Origin: an uncultured Bacilli bacterium
GTDB lineage: Bacteria > Bacillota_I > Bacilli_A > RF39 > UBA660
NCBI GenBank assembly: GCA_934085875.1
Contig: CAKOHQ010000032.1
Location: 1 to 13,323 of the forward strand
Direction of reading: 5' to 3'
DNA: 13,323 nt
How positions within the stretch are numbered: the first letter of the stretch is position 1; the number at the start of each line of letters is the position of its first letter. The notes beneath the pieces were generated by a model. That model was given only the letters and a program-made list of their open reading frames with translations, searched no databases and was not told where the DNA came from. Positions 6,059 through 13,264 of this stretch are shown here, one piece after another. Both the position numbers and the translations under genes were made by a program.

Positions 6059-6774
6059 GAAATAAAATTCTTAACATATTCATTGTATGCTTTGTCATCA
6101 ATAGTTGATATACTTTTATAAAGTATATCTTTTTTATCTAAAATTTCTTTTATAATATGATTTTTGAGTATTGGATTACGTATTAATAAAGGACCTAAAT
6201 TATATGTTGCATATAAATTCTTATAATGAATTCCTTCGTATTTTGATTTATAATTATCAGCATAACCATCTATAATATTAAATAAATGGTAATTTTTATT
6301 GTTTAGAACACATTGTCTGTTTTGAAAAGCTATGACAGGTTCTTTATAAAAATCACATTCTAATATTTCTTCACCTATAATACGTTTATCTACTTCCTTT
6401 GAGTAAAAATCAAATAATCCTAATGTTTCTATTTTTTTTCCATTTGTTTTTTCTATATATTTACCTAATAGTTCATAACTATTTCCTGTAAAAATAAAGT
6501 GTTTATTATTTTCTAAAGCATTTTTTATTTGATCTTTATATTTTAATAAGTTGTCTATTACTATTATTTGATTTTCTTCACTGCCACATCCCATATAATA
6601 TATATCATATTTATTAAAATCTATTTTATCTTTTATACTTAATTCTGTTATTTCTGTAAACATATCTTGATCATTGAATCCTTTTTCTAGAGCTAGTATG
6701 TTACCATTTTCTCCATATAGGTTCATTAAATCGTAGTATAAATGAGCTATTTTAATTTTTTCTATTTTTTCCAT
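6055..6774 (-). CDS. gatD: GatD-like class I glutamine amidotransferase-fold protein lacking the catalytic Cys and His
   Basis: GatD is the glutaminase partner of MurT; together they amidate the D-Glu of lipid II to D-isoglutamine. The family N-terminus LYYDLMNLYGENGNILAL (12-29) is clear, as are MGCGSEENQ at 61-69 (usual GGGqDreQ) and AFQNR (149-153). Where the nucleophile motif CGGYQLLG is expected, the sequence reads G97-NSYELLG. Where TYLHGPLL is expected, it reads TYN-L193-GPLL at 190-197. So both catalytic positions appear replaced while the fold is intact, which argues for functional divergence and not decay. I recall Cys-less relatives with a TGNS motif in Clostridia, but cannot confirm. 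The ATG has GGAGG six bases upstream and overlaps the end of murT by 23 bases. The stop overlaps that of the convergent Fic-like gene. Confidence 0.8.
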   Translation of the reverse strand: MEKIEKIKIAHLYYDLMNLYGENGNILALEKGFNDQDMFTEITELSIKDKIDFNKYDIYYMGCGSEENQIIVIDNLLKYKDQIKNALENNKHFIFTGNSYELLGKYIEKTNGKKIETLGLFDFYSKEVDKRIIGEEILECDFYKEPVIAFQNRQCVLNNKNYHLFNIIDGYADNYKSKYEGIHYKNLYATYNLGPLLIRNPILKNHIIKEILDKKDILYKSISTIDDKAYNEYVKNFIS

Positions 6775-7090
6775 GGCTTTCCTCCATTATTTTTTTTCTT
6801 AAAATTTCAGTCATATCGAAACATACCATAGTATATATATTTCCTATTGATTCATTTTTTACTTTTTTTATAATATTATTTATTTTGTCTATTACTATTA
6901 ATTTTTCTTCTGGTATATTAGCATATTTTAATCTAGTTAACACATCATATCTAAATCTTCCTATTATAAATATTTTGTCTATATTGTTATCATTTAATAA
7001 TTCAAAATCTATATCGTATAACCAACTTATATCGTTTAGTTTATATCTTCTAGATACATTATCGAATCCTAAAATAAGAGTTTTTTTATC
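6752..7090 (-). CDS. murT: MurT, C-terminal part in the shifted (-1) frame
   Basis: This frame continues the protein of 7069-8100 after a one-base shift. From GAT at 7090-7088 it reads DKKTLILGFD, then NDISWLYDIDFELL, then IFIIGRFRYDVLTRLKYA, and ends at TAA. NDISWLYDIDFE matches the DvSWiwDvdFE segment of the MurT C-terminal domain (DUF1727), where family studies place an Asp needed for the GatD reaction. No ATG or other good start with a Shine-Dalgarno exists near the junction; the first ATG in this frame (6943) is mid-domain. The segment is therefore translated only by frameshifting or by reading a corrected sequence. Joined to the N-terminal part it gives about 449 residues, normal for MurT. 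Confidence 0.8.
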   Translation of the reverse strand, partial: DKKTLILGFDNVSRRYKLNDISWLYDIDFELLNDNNIDKIFIIGRFRYDVLTRLKYANIPEEKLIVIDKINNIIKKVKNESIGNIYTMVCFDMTEILRKKIMEESHGKNRKN

Positions 7091-8100
7091 TTTTTTATAT
7101 AATGTAGTGATTCGTAATAACTTAAATTATTTTCATTTTTACTTTCTAACATTTCTATTGTTCTACCATCTATATTGTATGTTTTCATTCTTTTAGAAGG
7201 CATTATTTCTTCATTTAAATATTTTTTTATAGATTCATCTGTTAATCCAATTGTTTTGCATAGTGTATATGCTGCTAGTGTGTAATAAACTGCAAAGAAA
7301 ACGTTTTTATTTATATGATATATAGAATCATTTATAGTGAAAAATTGTTTTTCAAGGTTTACATCATCTGCTTCAAAATTTACTTTTTCTCTTGCAAAAT
7401 CACAATTTGTACACTTATATTTACCTATATGTCCTGTATGATAATAATCATATTTTAGTTTAGTATGACATATTGGACAGTATGCTGCATCAACTGAATT
7501 ATTTATTGGCTTTGTAGTATCATATTTTGTTTTTGCTATACCATAAGTTGTTATTAATCCATGATGTTCATATTTTATTCTATTTAGAAATGGATCATCT
7601 GCATTAATAATAATATGTGTATCGTCACCTATGGAATTAATAATTTTATTTAATATTAATTCTGGATGTCCGTTTCTAGATGGTTGATCACGTGTAATAT
7701 TTGTTATTAAAAGATGTGTTAATGTATTTTTATCAAATATTTCTTTAATATAAGATTCATCTAATTCCATTAGTAATATATCTGCATTGATTTTTTTTGT
7801 AATAGGATTTGTATTATTTAAAATTAATGTTATGGCTGCATTTATTAAGTTTGAACCATTTTTATTCCATACTACTTTATAATTATTTTTTTCTAAAATA
7901 TAGGCTATTTCTGTCGTAGTGGAACCTTTACCACTGCTACCAGTAATACCTATAACATACTTTGGATATTTTATTTTTTTTAAAATATTTTTATCATGTT
8001 TTTTTACTAAACTTCCAGGAAAAACACTTCCATCTCTTTTAAATAATCTGCATATTCTGTATATTAATTTATTATAAATAATAAGTAATGTTGTTTTCAT
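7069..8100 (-). CDS. murT: Lipid II isoglutaminyl synthase, MurT subunit, N-terminal part (interrupted by frame change)
   Basis: MurT is the Mur-ligase-like subunit that activates the lipid II D-Glu carboxylate with ATP for amidation. Counting from ATG 8100: N-terminal hydrophobic/basic helix (TTLLIIYNKLIYRICRLF), P-loop TGSSGKGSTT at 53-62, NITRDQPSRNGHPEL at 134-148, and a four-cysteine zinc ribbon (C208-x2-C211 ... C230-x2-C233) typical of MurT. Domain 3 begins with MPSKRMKTYNIDGR. The frame closes at TAG 7069-7071 after 343 residues, about 100 short, because the C-terminal domain continues in the -1 frame. I use ATG 8100, with AGGTG six bases upstream; a GTG at 8109 overlaps that site. 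The P-loop reads GSSGKGS where GTNGKT is usual for Mur ligases, closer to folylpolyglutamate synthase style. The catalytic core looks intact. Confidence 0.88.
   Translation of the reverse strand: MKTTLLIIYNKLIYRICRLFKRDGSVFPGSLVKKHDKNILKKIKYPKYVIGITGSSGKGSTTTEIAYILEKNNYKVVWNKNGSNLINAAITLILNNTNPITKKINADILLMELDESYIKEIFDKNTLTHLLITNITRDQPSRNGHPELILNKIINSIGDDTHIIINADDPFLNRIKYEHHGLITTYGIAKTKYDTTKPINNSVDAAYCPICHTKLKYDYYHTGHIGKYKCTNCDFAREKVNFEADDVNLEKQFFTINDSIYHINKNVFFAVYYTLAAYTLCKTIGLTDESIKKYLNEEIMPSKRMKTYNIDGRTIEMLESKNENNLSYYESLHYIKKIKKLLF
7081..7096 (-). other. Frame-change site in murT at a slippery A_AAA_AAG heptamer
   Basis: On the coding strand the zero frame reads ATA AAA AAG ATA AAA AAA CTC. 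Bases 7096-7090 are A_AAA_AAG in the correct phase for -1 slippage, the heptamer used in E. coli dnaX. A slip there resumes at GAT and restores the conserved C-terminus. A second A-run (7087-7081) follows. I see no strong downstream stem; only a 4-bp hairpin (ATCT/AGAT) is evident. A missing A in the six-A run, real or from assembly, explains it equally well. Confidence 0.7.
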
Positions 8101-8129
8101 ATTCTTCACCTATAATTATTATAGCACGA

Positions 8130-8160
8130 TACTATTTAAATAATAAATAATTAAATAGTA
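8130..8160 (+). repeat. Inverted repeat between divergent murT and ftsA
   Basis: TACTATTTAA (8130-8139) is the exact reverse complement of TTAAATAGTA (8151-8160), with an 11-base A/T spacer. TACTATTT recurs at 8159-8166. On the minus strand TATAAT (8123-8118) with a TG before it could be the murT -10, which would put this repeat over the murT -35 region; that promoter would leave almost no leader, so it is tentative. The repeat could be an operator or an AT-rich hairpin of no function. Confidence 0.5.
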
Positions 8161-8172
8161 CTATTTTACATA

Positions 8173-8201
8173 TTGTTTAAGAAAAGAAATTATAGTATAA
8201 T
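8173..8201 (+). promoter_or_regulatory. Promoter of ftsA-ftsZ
   Basis: TTGTTT at 8173-8178 and TATAAT at 8196-8201 are separated by 17 bases. Transcription would start near 8208, just before the AGGAG of ftsA at 8213-8217. Confidence 0.6.
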
Positions 8202-8226
8202 TAGGTTATTGTAGGAGTGGTGCACT

Positions 8227-9468
8227 TTGAGAAGAATTTTATCTAGTATAGATTTAGGAACTAATTCTATAAAATTAGTTGTTGGTGAAATAATAAATGA
8301 TAAACTAAATATTTTATGTGCTTTATCTCAAGAAAGTAAAGGGATAAAGAATGGATTAATTGTATCAAGTGATGATGTAATATATAGTATAAAAAAAATA
8401 TTAAAAAAATCAGAAGAAATATTAGGTTTAAAAATAAAAAAAGTTGTTACTTCAGTTCCTGAATATGATTTAAAATTTAATAAAAGTGTTGGTATTAATA
8501 CAATTACTAATGAAGATAATGTAGTAACTAAAAATGATATTTCTAGAATACTTAAAACTTGTGCTTATAATAAAATAACGGATGACTATGAATTAATAAA
8601 TATAATTCCTTTAGAATACGAACTTGATGAGAAGATTGTTAAAAATCCTGTTGGAATGATGGGAAATAAATTAAGATTAAAAAGTATTGTTATTAGCGCA
8701 CCAAAAGATAATACATATGATTTTATTAAAATACTTGAAAAAAGTGGGTTAGAAATTATAGATATTACTATTGGAGGATTGGCAGATTATGCTCTTTTTA
8801 AAAATGAGTTTTTAGATGAAAATAACGGTGTTATAGTTAATTTAGGTGCTGGTAAAACTACTATATCTGTTTTTTATAAAGGAATATTAATAGATAATTT
8901 AATATTAAAAGATTCGGGAAATATTATAGATAATGATATAAGTTTTATGTATAAAACTAAATTAAGCGATAGCAAAAAATTAAAAGAGAGATTTGCACTT
9001 GCAAGTAGTAAGTATGCTAATCCTAAAGAAAATACTTTTTTAATAAATAAATTAGGTGAAAAAATAGAAGTTAATCAATATGAAATAAGTGAATATGTTA
9101 ATGCTAGGATGGAAGAAATATTAAAAAAAGTAAAAAATAAGATAAATTACTTAACAAAAAAGGAAATTAGTTATATAATATTTACAGGAGGATTGACTGA
9201 AATAAAGGATTTTAACATTATTTGTGAACAAATATTTGGAAGTAATGTTACTTATGGGAATGTCAATATAATAGGTGCTAGAGATAATAAATATTCTACA
9301 TCTATTGGTTTAATAATGAATTTTAATAATAAATTAAATTCTAAAGATAAAGATTATTCAGTGTTTGATACTGATGAGATAGATATGTTGAGTTCTAGTG
9401 AAAAAAAGATAAATGTAGCTAGTGATGGAATATTAGGGAAAGTTTTTGGTTATTTTTTCGATAATTAA
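8227..9468 (+). CDS. ftsA: Cell division protein FtsA
   Basis: FtsA is an actin-like ATPase that tethers FtsZ filaments to the membrane at the division site. The phosphate-1 motif SSIDLGTNSIKLVVGEI is at 6-22 and the phosphate-2-like NLGAGKTTISVFYKG at about 205-219. FTGG at about 319-322 is the adenosine motif. The SHS2 (1C) domain lies between about residues 85 and 165, containing PVGMMGNKL. The last residues (GILGKVFGYFFDN) form a short amphipathic helix fitting the membrane-targeting sequence. The 413-residue length is normal. The start is TTG at 8227 with AGGAG nine bases upstream; no nearby ATG fits, and the family sequence begins right there. ftsZ follows 15 bases after the stop, so the two form an operon. 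ftsQ is not adjacent; murT lies divergently upstream instead. Confidence 0.95.
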   Translation: MRRILSSIDLGTNSIKLVVGEIINDKLNILCALSQESKGIKNGLIVSSDDVIYSIKKILKKSEEILGLKIKKVVTSVPEYDLKFNKSVGINTITNEDNVVTKNDISRILKTCAYNKITDDYELINIIPLEYELDEKIVKNPVGMMGNKLRLKSIVISAPKDNTYDFIKILEKSGLEIIDITIGGLADYALFKNEFLDENNGVIVNLGAGKTTISVFYKGILIDNLILKDSGNIIDNDISFMYKTKLSDSKKLKERFALASSKYANPKENTFLINKLGEKIEVNQYEISEYVNARMEEILKKVKNKINYLTKKEISYIIFTGGLTEIKDFNIICEQIFGSNVTYGNVNIIGARDNKYSTSIGLIMNFNNKLNSKDKDYSVFDTDEIDMLSSSEKKINVASDGILGKVFGYFFDN

Positions 9469-9483
9469 GGGAGAGTGGAAGAA

Positions 9484-10551
9484 ATGTTCGATTTACAAAT
9501 GGATCAAATTGCTAAAATAAAAGTTATTGGTGTCGGGGGCGGAGGATGTAATGCCGTAAACCGAATGATTGAATCTGGTGTTAAAGGAGTAGAATTTATA
9601 GTTGCTAATACTGATTTACAAGTATTAAATGTTTCTAAAGCAGAAAATAAACTTCAAATAGGGCAAGATATTACAAATGGTTTAGGTGCTGGTGCTAATC
9701 CTGAAGTGGGACGTGAGGCAGCTGTTGAAAGTAAAAATGACATAGCAGAAGCTTTAAAAGGCGCTGATATGGTTTTCGTTACTTGTGGAATGGGTGGCGG
9801 AACAGGTACTGGTGCTGCTCCAGTTATAGCTGAGATTGCACAAAATTTAGGAGCTTTAACTGTTGGTATAGTTACTAAACCTTTTAGATTTGAAGGAAAA
9901 AGAAGAATGGAACAAGCTGTGTTAGGTATTGATGAATTAAGAAAACATGTAGATACATTAATTGTAATACCTAATGATAAATTGAGAGATATTATAGATA
10001 AATCAACTCCAATGGTTGATGCATTTAAAGAAGTTGATAATGTACTTCATAGAGGTGTACAATCTATAAGTGATTTAATTGCTGTATCTGGTCTTGTTAA
10101 TCTAGATTTTGCTGATGTTAAAGCAGTTATGGAAAAACGTGGAAATGCTTTAATTGGTATAGGATTAGGTGTTGGTGAAAATAGAGCTATTGAAGCTGCT
10201 AAACAAGCTGTATCTAGTCCACTACTAGAAACTAGTATAAGTGGTGCAACTGATGCTATTATAAATGTTACTGGTGGTAATTCACTTACATTATTTGAAG
10301 CTGAAGATGCTGCTGAAATAGTTAGACAAAGTGCTAATACTGATATAAATATTATCTTTGGTGCTGTAATAAATGAAAATTTAAATGATGAAGTAATAGT
10401 TACAGTAATAGCAACTGGATTTGAAGATGAAAATAATTCATATCAACAAGAAGAAACTAGTGATAGAGAACGTCAAACACGTATGACTAGAAGTGATGAT
10501 GATAGTGACTTTGATATACCATCTTTCTTAAGAGATAGAGATGACTTTTAG
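9484..10551 (+). CDS. ftsZ: Cell division protein FtsZ
   Basis: FtsZ is the tubulin-like GTPase that polymerises into the cytokinetic ring. KIKVIGVGGGGCNAVNRM at 11-28 binds nucleotide, GGGTGTGAAPVIAEIA at about 104-119 is the tubulin/FtsZ signature, and KRRMEQAVLGIDELR follows at about 139-153. The T7 loop region (VNLDFADVKAVM) carries the catalytic Asp that hydrolyses GTP across subunits. A short acidic linker leads to DIPSFLRDRDDF, the conserved C-terminal peptide that binds FtsA. I start at ATG 9484, ten bases after GGGAG; the GTG at 9475 overlaps the ribosome binding site and would add only three residues. The 355 residues are slightly shorter than in Bacillus because the linker is short. 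A terminator begins at the stop codon. Confidence 0.98.
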   Translation: MFDLQMDQIAKIKVIGVGGGGCNAVNRMIESGVKGVEFIVANTDLQVLNVSKAENKLQIGQDITNGLGAGANPEVGREAAVESKNDIAEALKGADMVFVTCGMGGGTGTGAAPVIAEIAQNLGALTVGIVTKPFRFEGKRRMEQAVLGIDELRKHVDTLIVIPNDKLRDIIDKSTPMVDAFKEVDNVLHRGVQSISDLIAVSGLVNLDFADVKAVMEKRGNALIGIGLGVGENRAIEAAKQAVSSPLLETSISGATDAIINVTGGNSLTLFEAEDAAEIVRQSANTDINIIFGAVINENLNDEVIVTVIATGFEDENNSYQQEETSDRERQTRMTRSDDDSDFDIPSFLRDRDDF

Positions 10552-10582
10552 AGTTTAGGATTCTAGACTCTTTTATTTTTTT
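10550..10582 (+). terminator. Rho-independent terminator of ftsA-ftsZ
   Basis: GAGTTTAG (10551-10558) pairs with CTAGACTC (10563-10570) over 8 bp with one G-T pair and a GATT loop, followed by TTTTATTTTTTT. The first base of the stem is the last base of the ftsZ stop codon. The downstream gene's ribosome binding site starts directly after the T run. Confidence 0.88.
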
Positions 10583-10596
10583 AGAGGAATTAAATT

Positions 10597-11406
10597 ATGT
10601 ATAAAAAAATATATATAGAAATAACTAATGATTGTAATTTATCATGTTTATTTTGTATAAAAAATAAAAGAAAGAAAAAATACATAACATTAGATGAATT
10701 TAAAATAATATTAGATAAAATAGAAAATTATACTAAATATATTTATCTACATATATTAGGAGAACCATTAATACATCCTTTAATAAATGAATTTATTAAT
10801 TATGCTAGTAATAGATTTAAAGTAAATATAACAACTAATGGATATAAAATAAATAATATTATAAATAATAAAAATATAAGACAACTTAATATTTCTTTAC
10901 AAAGTTATAATGAAATATATGGTATTAGTTTAAAAGAATATATGGATAATATATTTAATGCAGTTGATGTTTTAAAAGAATATACTTATATATCTTATAG
11001 AATTTGGGTAAAAAATAAATATACTTCTGATATTATTAGTATGATAAATAATAAATATAATATTAATCTTGATATAGATAGTATTAAAAATAATACTACT
11101 ATAAGTAATAATATCTTTATAAGTGTAAATGAAGAATTTATTTGGCCAGATTTGAATAATAACTATTATAGTGAAAAAGGAAAATGCTATGCATTAAGAG
11201 ATCATATAGGAATATTAGTTGATGGTAGTATAGTACCTTGTTGTTTAGATAGTAAAGGAGATATAATACTGGGTAATATATATAAAGATAACTTAGATGA
11301 TATTATTAAAAACGATAGATATAATAATATGTTAAATGGGTTTATGAATAATGTAAAAGTAGAAGAATTATGTAAGAAATGTAATTTTATTTGTAAAGAT
11401 AAATAA
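10597..11406 (+). CDS. Radical SAM protein with SPASM-like C-terminal cysteines
   Basis: The N-terminus carries C13-NLS-C17-LF-C20, the CxxxCxxC motif that holds the [4Fe-4S] cluster cleaving S-adenosylmethionine. LHILGEPLIHP at 51-61 matches the GGEP region and NITTNGY at 77-83 a later barrel strand. The C-terminal part has C197, then GILVDGSIVPC215C216LDSKGDIILGNI, and C259-x2-C262-x3-C266, the layout of a SPASM or twitch domain binding auxiliary Fe-S clusters. Such enzymes often modify peptides, proteins or small molecules; the substrate cannot be read here. No obvious precursor peptide gene lies beside it. At 269 residues it is compact for a full SPASM enzyme. It begins 14 bases after the ftsZ terminator behind GAGG (10584-10587), with no clear promoter between, so it may depend on read-through or an internal ftsZ promoter. 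A terminator follows. Confidence 0.85.
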   Translation: MYKKIYIEITNDCNLSCLFCIKNKRKKKYITLDEFKIILDKIENYTKYIYLHILGEPLIHPLINEFINYASNRFKVNITTNGYKINNIINNKNIRQLNISLQSYNEIYGISLKEYMDNIFNAVDVLKEYTYISYRIWVKNKYTSDIISMINNKYNINLDIDSIKNNTTISNNIFISVNEEFIWPDLNNNYYSEKGKCYALRDHIGILVDGSIVPCCLDSKGDIILGNIYKDNLDDIIKNDRYNNMLNGFMNNVKVEELCKKCNFICKDK

Positions 11407-11450
11407 CCATAATTAGAATATTTTTATTGTTAGTATTGAAAATATAAAAT

Positions 11451-11481
11451 AAAGTACTATTAATTTAGTGCTTTTTGTTTT
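11451..11481 (+). terminator. Rho-independent terminator after the radical SAM gene
   Basis: AAAGTACTA (11451-11459) pairs with TAGTGCTTT (11466-11474) over 9 bp with one G-T pair, loop TTAATT, then a T-rich run. TATAAT at 11481-11486 directly after it may be the -10 of the DedA gene, but no good -35 is seen. Confidence 0.75.
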
Positions 11482-11501
11482 ATAATTAGAATGTGATATA
11501 A

Positions 11502-12080
11502 ATGAAAAATATAGATATATGGTTAACTAATTTTTTGTTAAGTATTGGTATGTGGGGATATGTTTTATCATGTTTTTTTATATTAATAGAATCGATTGTT
11601 CCAGCATTACCTCTAAGTGTATTTATAACATTATTATTTTATAAATTTGGCGTTGTTATTGGATTTATAATTAGTTATATATTTACAATATTAGGATGTA
11701 TAATGTCATATAAAATATTCAATAGTAAATTAAGATATAAATTTGATGATTATATAAATAAGAATGATATGATAAAATTAAATAAAATAAAAAAAAGAAT
11801 TAATAAAATTAAATTTAATAATTTATGTCTTATAATAGCAATACCATTTACACCTGCATTTTTAGTTAATATAGCTGCTGGTATTGTTAATATGAACTTT
11901 AAAAAATATTTATATGCTTTAATGATTGGTAAAATATTTTTAATAATATTTTGGGGATTTATTGGTACTAGTTTAATAAATAGTTTTAAAAATCCTATTA
12001 ATTTGATATATATAATAATTATGTTAATAATATGTTTTATAATAAGTAAATTGGTTAGTAAGAGAGAGGGAATAGAATGA
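11502..12080 (+). CDS. DedA/TVP38-family (VTT domain) membrane protein
   Basis: An integral membrane protein with about five hydrophobic segments over 192 residues. The family pattern is visible in the first part (FFILIESIVPALPLSVF, 25-41, with E30, P34 and P37) and in the second (IPFTPAFLVNIAAGIVNMNFKKY, about 115-137), corresponding to the R/F-x-x-P-x-x-P ... aG segment before the amphipathic loop. Some DedA proteins return undecaprenyl phosphate across the membrane for wall synthesis; others affect proton motive force or lipid transport, so the cargo is uncertain. An Arg often seen before the second P-x-x-P is Ile here. The ribosome binding site is weak (TGTGAT). The TGA stop overlaps the rmuC start (ATGA), implying coupled translation. 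Confidence 0.8.
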   Translation: MKNIDIWLTNFLLSIGMWGYVLSCFFILIESIVPALPLSVFITLLFYKFGVVIGFIISYIFTILGCIMSYKIFNSKLRYKFDDYINKNDMIKLNKIKKRINKIKFNNLCLIIAIPFTPAFLVNIAAGIVNMNFKKYLYALMIGKIFLIIFWGFIGTSLINSFKNPINLIYIIIMLIICFIISKLVSKREGIE

Positions 12081-13147
12081 TATATGTAGTTATAGGAATA
12101 GTTAGTATTAATATAATATTAAATATAATAATACTATTTAAGAAAAGTGATAATGATACAGTAGAAAGATTAGGTAAATTAGAAACTGATTTAACTAAAG
12201 AATTGGGAGAATTTAAATTTAATTTTTCTAGAGTAGTTAATGATGATTTTAATAAATTAAACGAAACAATTATAAATAGACTTAATAATATAAATGATAA
12301 AGTAAACGAAAGATTAGATGTTAATTTTGAGAAAACTAATAAAACATTTACTAATATATTAGAAAGATTAAGTAAAATAGATGAAGCGCAAAAGAAGATT
12401 GATAGTTTGAGTGGAGAGATAGTTAGTTTACAAAGTGTATTGACTGATAAAAAAACTAGAGGAATATTTGGAGAAACGAATTTAAATTATATATTAGATA
12501 GTGTATTTGGTAAAAATGATAAAATATATCAAACACAATATAGTTTAGGGAATGGATATATTAGTGATGCAATTTTATTTGCTCCAGAACCATTAGGAAC
12601 TATATGTATTGATAGTAAATTTCCATTAGAAAATTATAGGAAGATGACTGATAAAACATTAAGTAATGTTGAAAGAGAAAATGCTACTAAATTATTTAAA
12701 GCTGATGTTAAAAAACATATAGATGCAATTAGGACTAAATATATAGTTCCTGGTGTTACTAGTGGAGAAGCAATAATGTTTTTACCAGCAGAAGCTATAT
12801 TTGCAGAAATAAATGCATATCATCCTGATTTAGTTAAATATAGCTATCAATCTAAAGTATGGATTACTAGTCCTACAACATTAATGAGTACATTAACAAT
12901 AATAAGTATGATTTTAAAAAATATGGAAAGAGATAAATATGCTAAAGTTATTCATACAGAATTAAATAAATTAGGTATAGAATTTGATAGATATAAGGAT
13001 AGATGGGATAAGTTATCTAGAAGTATAGATACTGTTAGTAAAGATGTAAAAGATATACATACAACTACTGAGAAAATAACTAAGAGATTTGATGCTATTA
13101 ATAGTGTTAATGTAGAAAAAGTGTTAATAGAAGACAATAATCAATAA
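12077..13147 (+). CDS. rmuC: RmuC-family DNA recombination protein
   Basis: RmuC is a predicted nuclease-fold protein reported to limit rearrangement at inverted repeats; its biochemical role is not settled. Residues 1-21 are one hydrophobic helix that would anchor it to the membrane. Residues 25-125 form a heptad-like coiled coil (KLETDLTKELGEF ... ERLSKIDEAQKKIDSLSGEI). The RmuC domain covers about 126-340: KKTRGIFGETNL (125-136), SDAILFAP ... CIDSKFPLENY (163-187), SGEAIMFLPAEAIFAEI (about 228-244) and ITSPTTLMSTL. The acidic and Lys residues of the restriction-endonuclease-like core (D164, D179-SK) are in place. The ATG overlaps the TGA of the DedA gene and has GAGGG upstream. At 356 residues it is short for the family, mainly in the coiled coil. 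A terminator follows within 50 bases. Confidence 0.93.
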   Translation: MIYVVIGIVSINIILNIIILFKKSDNDTVERLGKLETDLTKELGEFKFNFSRVVNDDFNKLNETIINRLNNINDKVNERLDVNFEKTNKTFTNILERLSKIDEAQKKIDSLSGEIVSLQSVLTDKKTRGIFGETNLNYILDSVFGKNDKIYQTQYSLGNGYISDAILFAPEPLGTICIDSKFPLENYRKMTDKTLSNVERENATKLFKADVKKHIDAIRTKYIVPGVTSGEAIMFLPAEAIFAEINAYHPDLVKYSYQSKVWITSPTTLMSTLTIISMILKNMERDKYAKVIHTELNKLGIEFDRYKDRWDKLSRSIDTVSKDVKDIHTTTEKITKRFDAINSVNVEKVLIEDNNQ

Positions 13148-13168
13148 AAAAATTATGTTGTGAAATTA

Positions 13169-13198
13169 AAAAAATATGATTGAAATATATCATTTTTT
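13169..13198 (+). terminator. Probable terminator after rmuC
   Basis: ATGAT (13176-13180) pairs with ATCAT (13189-13193); the flanking A run (13168-13174) and T run (13193-13198) can extend the stem around a T-T mismatch. All stem pairs but two are A-T, so strength is doubtful. Confidence 0.45.
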
Positions 13199-13208
13199 AT
13201 TTTATAAT
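13180..13208 (+). promoter_or_regulatory. Promoter of the gene starting at 13265
   Basis: TTGAAA at 13180-13185 and TATAAT at 13203-13208 have a 17-base spacer. The -35 overlaps the loop of the preceding terminator. The predicted transcript starts near 13215 and carries a small hairpin, AGTAG (13217-13221) with CTACT (13226-13230), before GGAGAG and the ATG. Confidence 0.6.
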
Positions 13209-13264
13209 TTTATTAGAGTAGTAATCTACTTAAAAATAATATATAGGATAGGAGAGAGTCAATT

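Noticed and set aside
6885..7196. Plus-strand open frame within murT
   Set aside because: It is antisense to conserved MurT coding sequence, lacks a ribosome binding site and resembles no protein; it follows from the AT-rich composition.
6752..8100. murT as a plain decayed pseudogene
   Set aside because: A single one-base frame change at an A-run is the only defect; all motifs on both sides are intact and gatD directly overlaps, so decay is not shown.
9475..9483. GTG at 9475 as ftsZ start
   Set aside because: GGGAG would sit only one base before it; the ATG at 9484 has correct spacing and fits the family's N-terminus.
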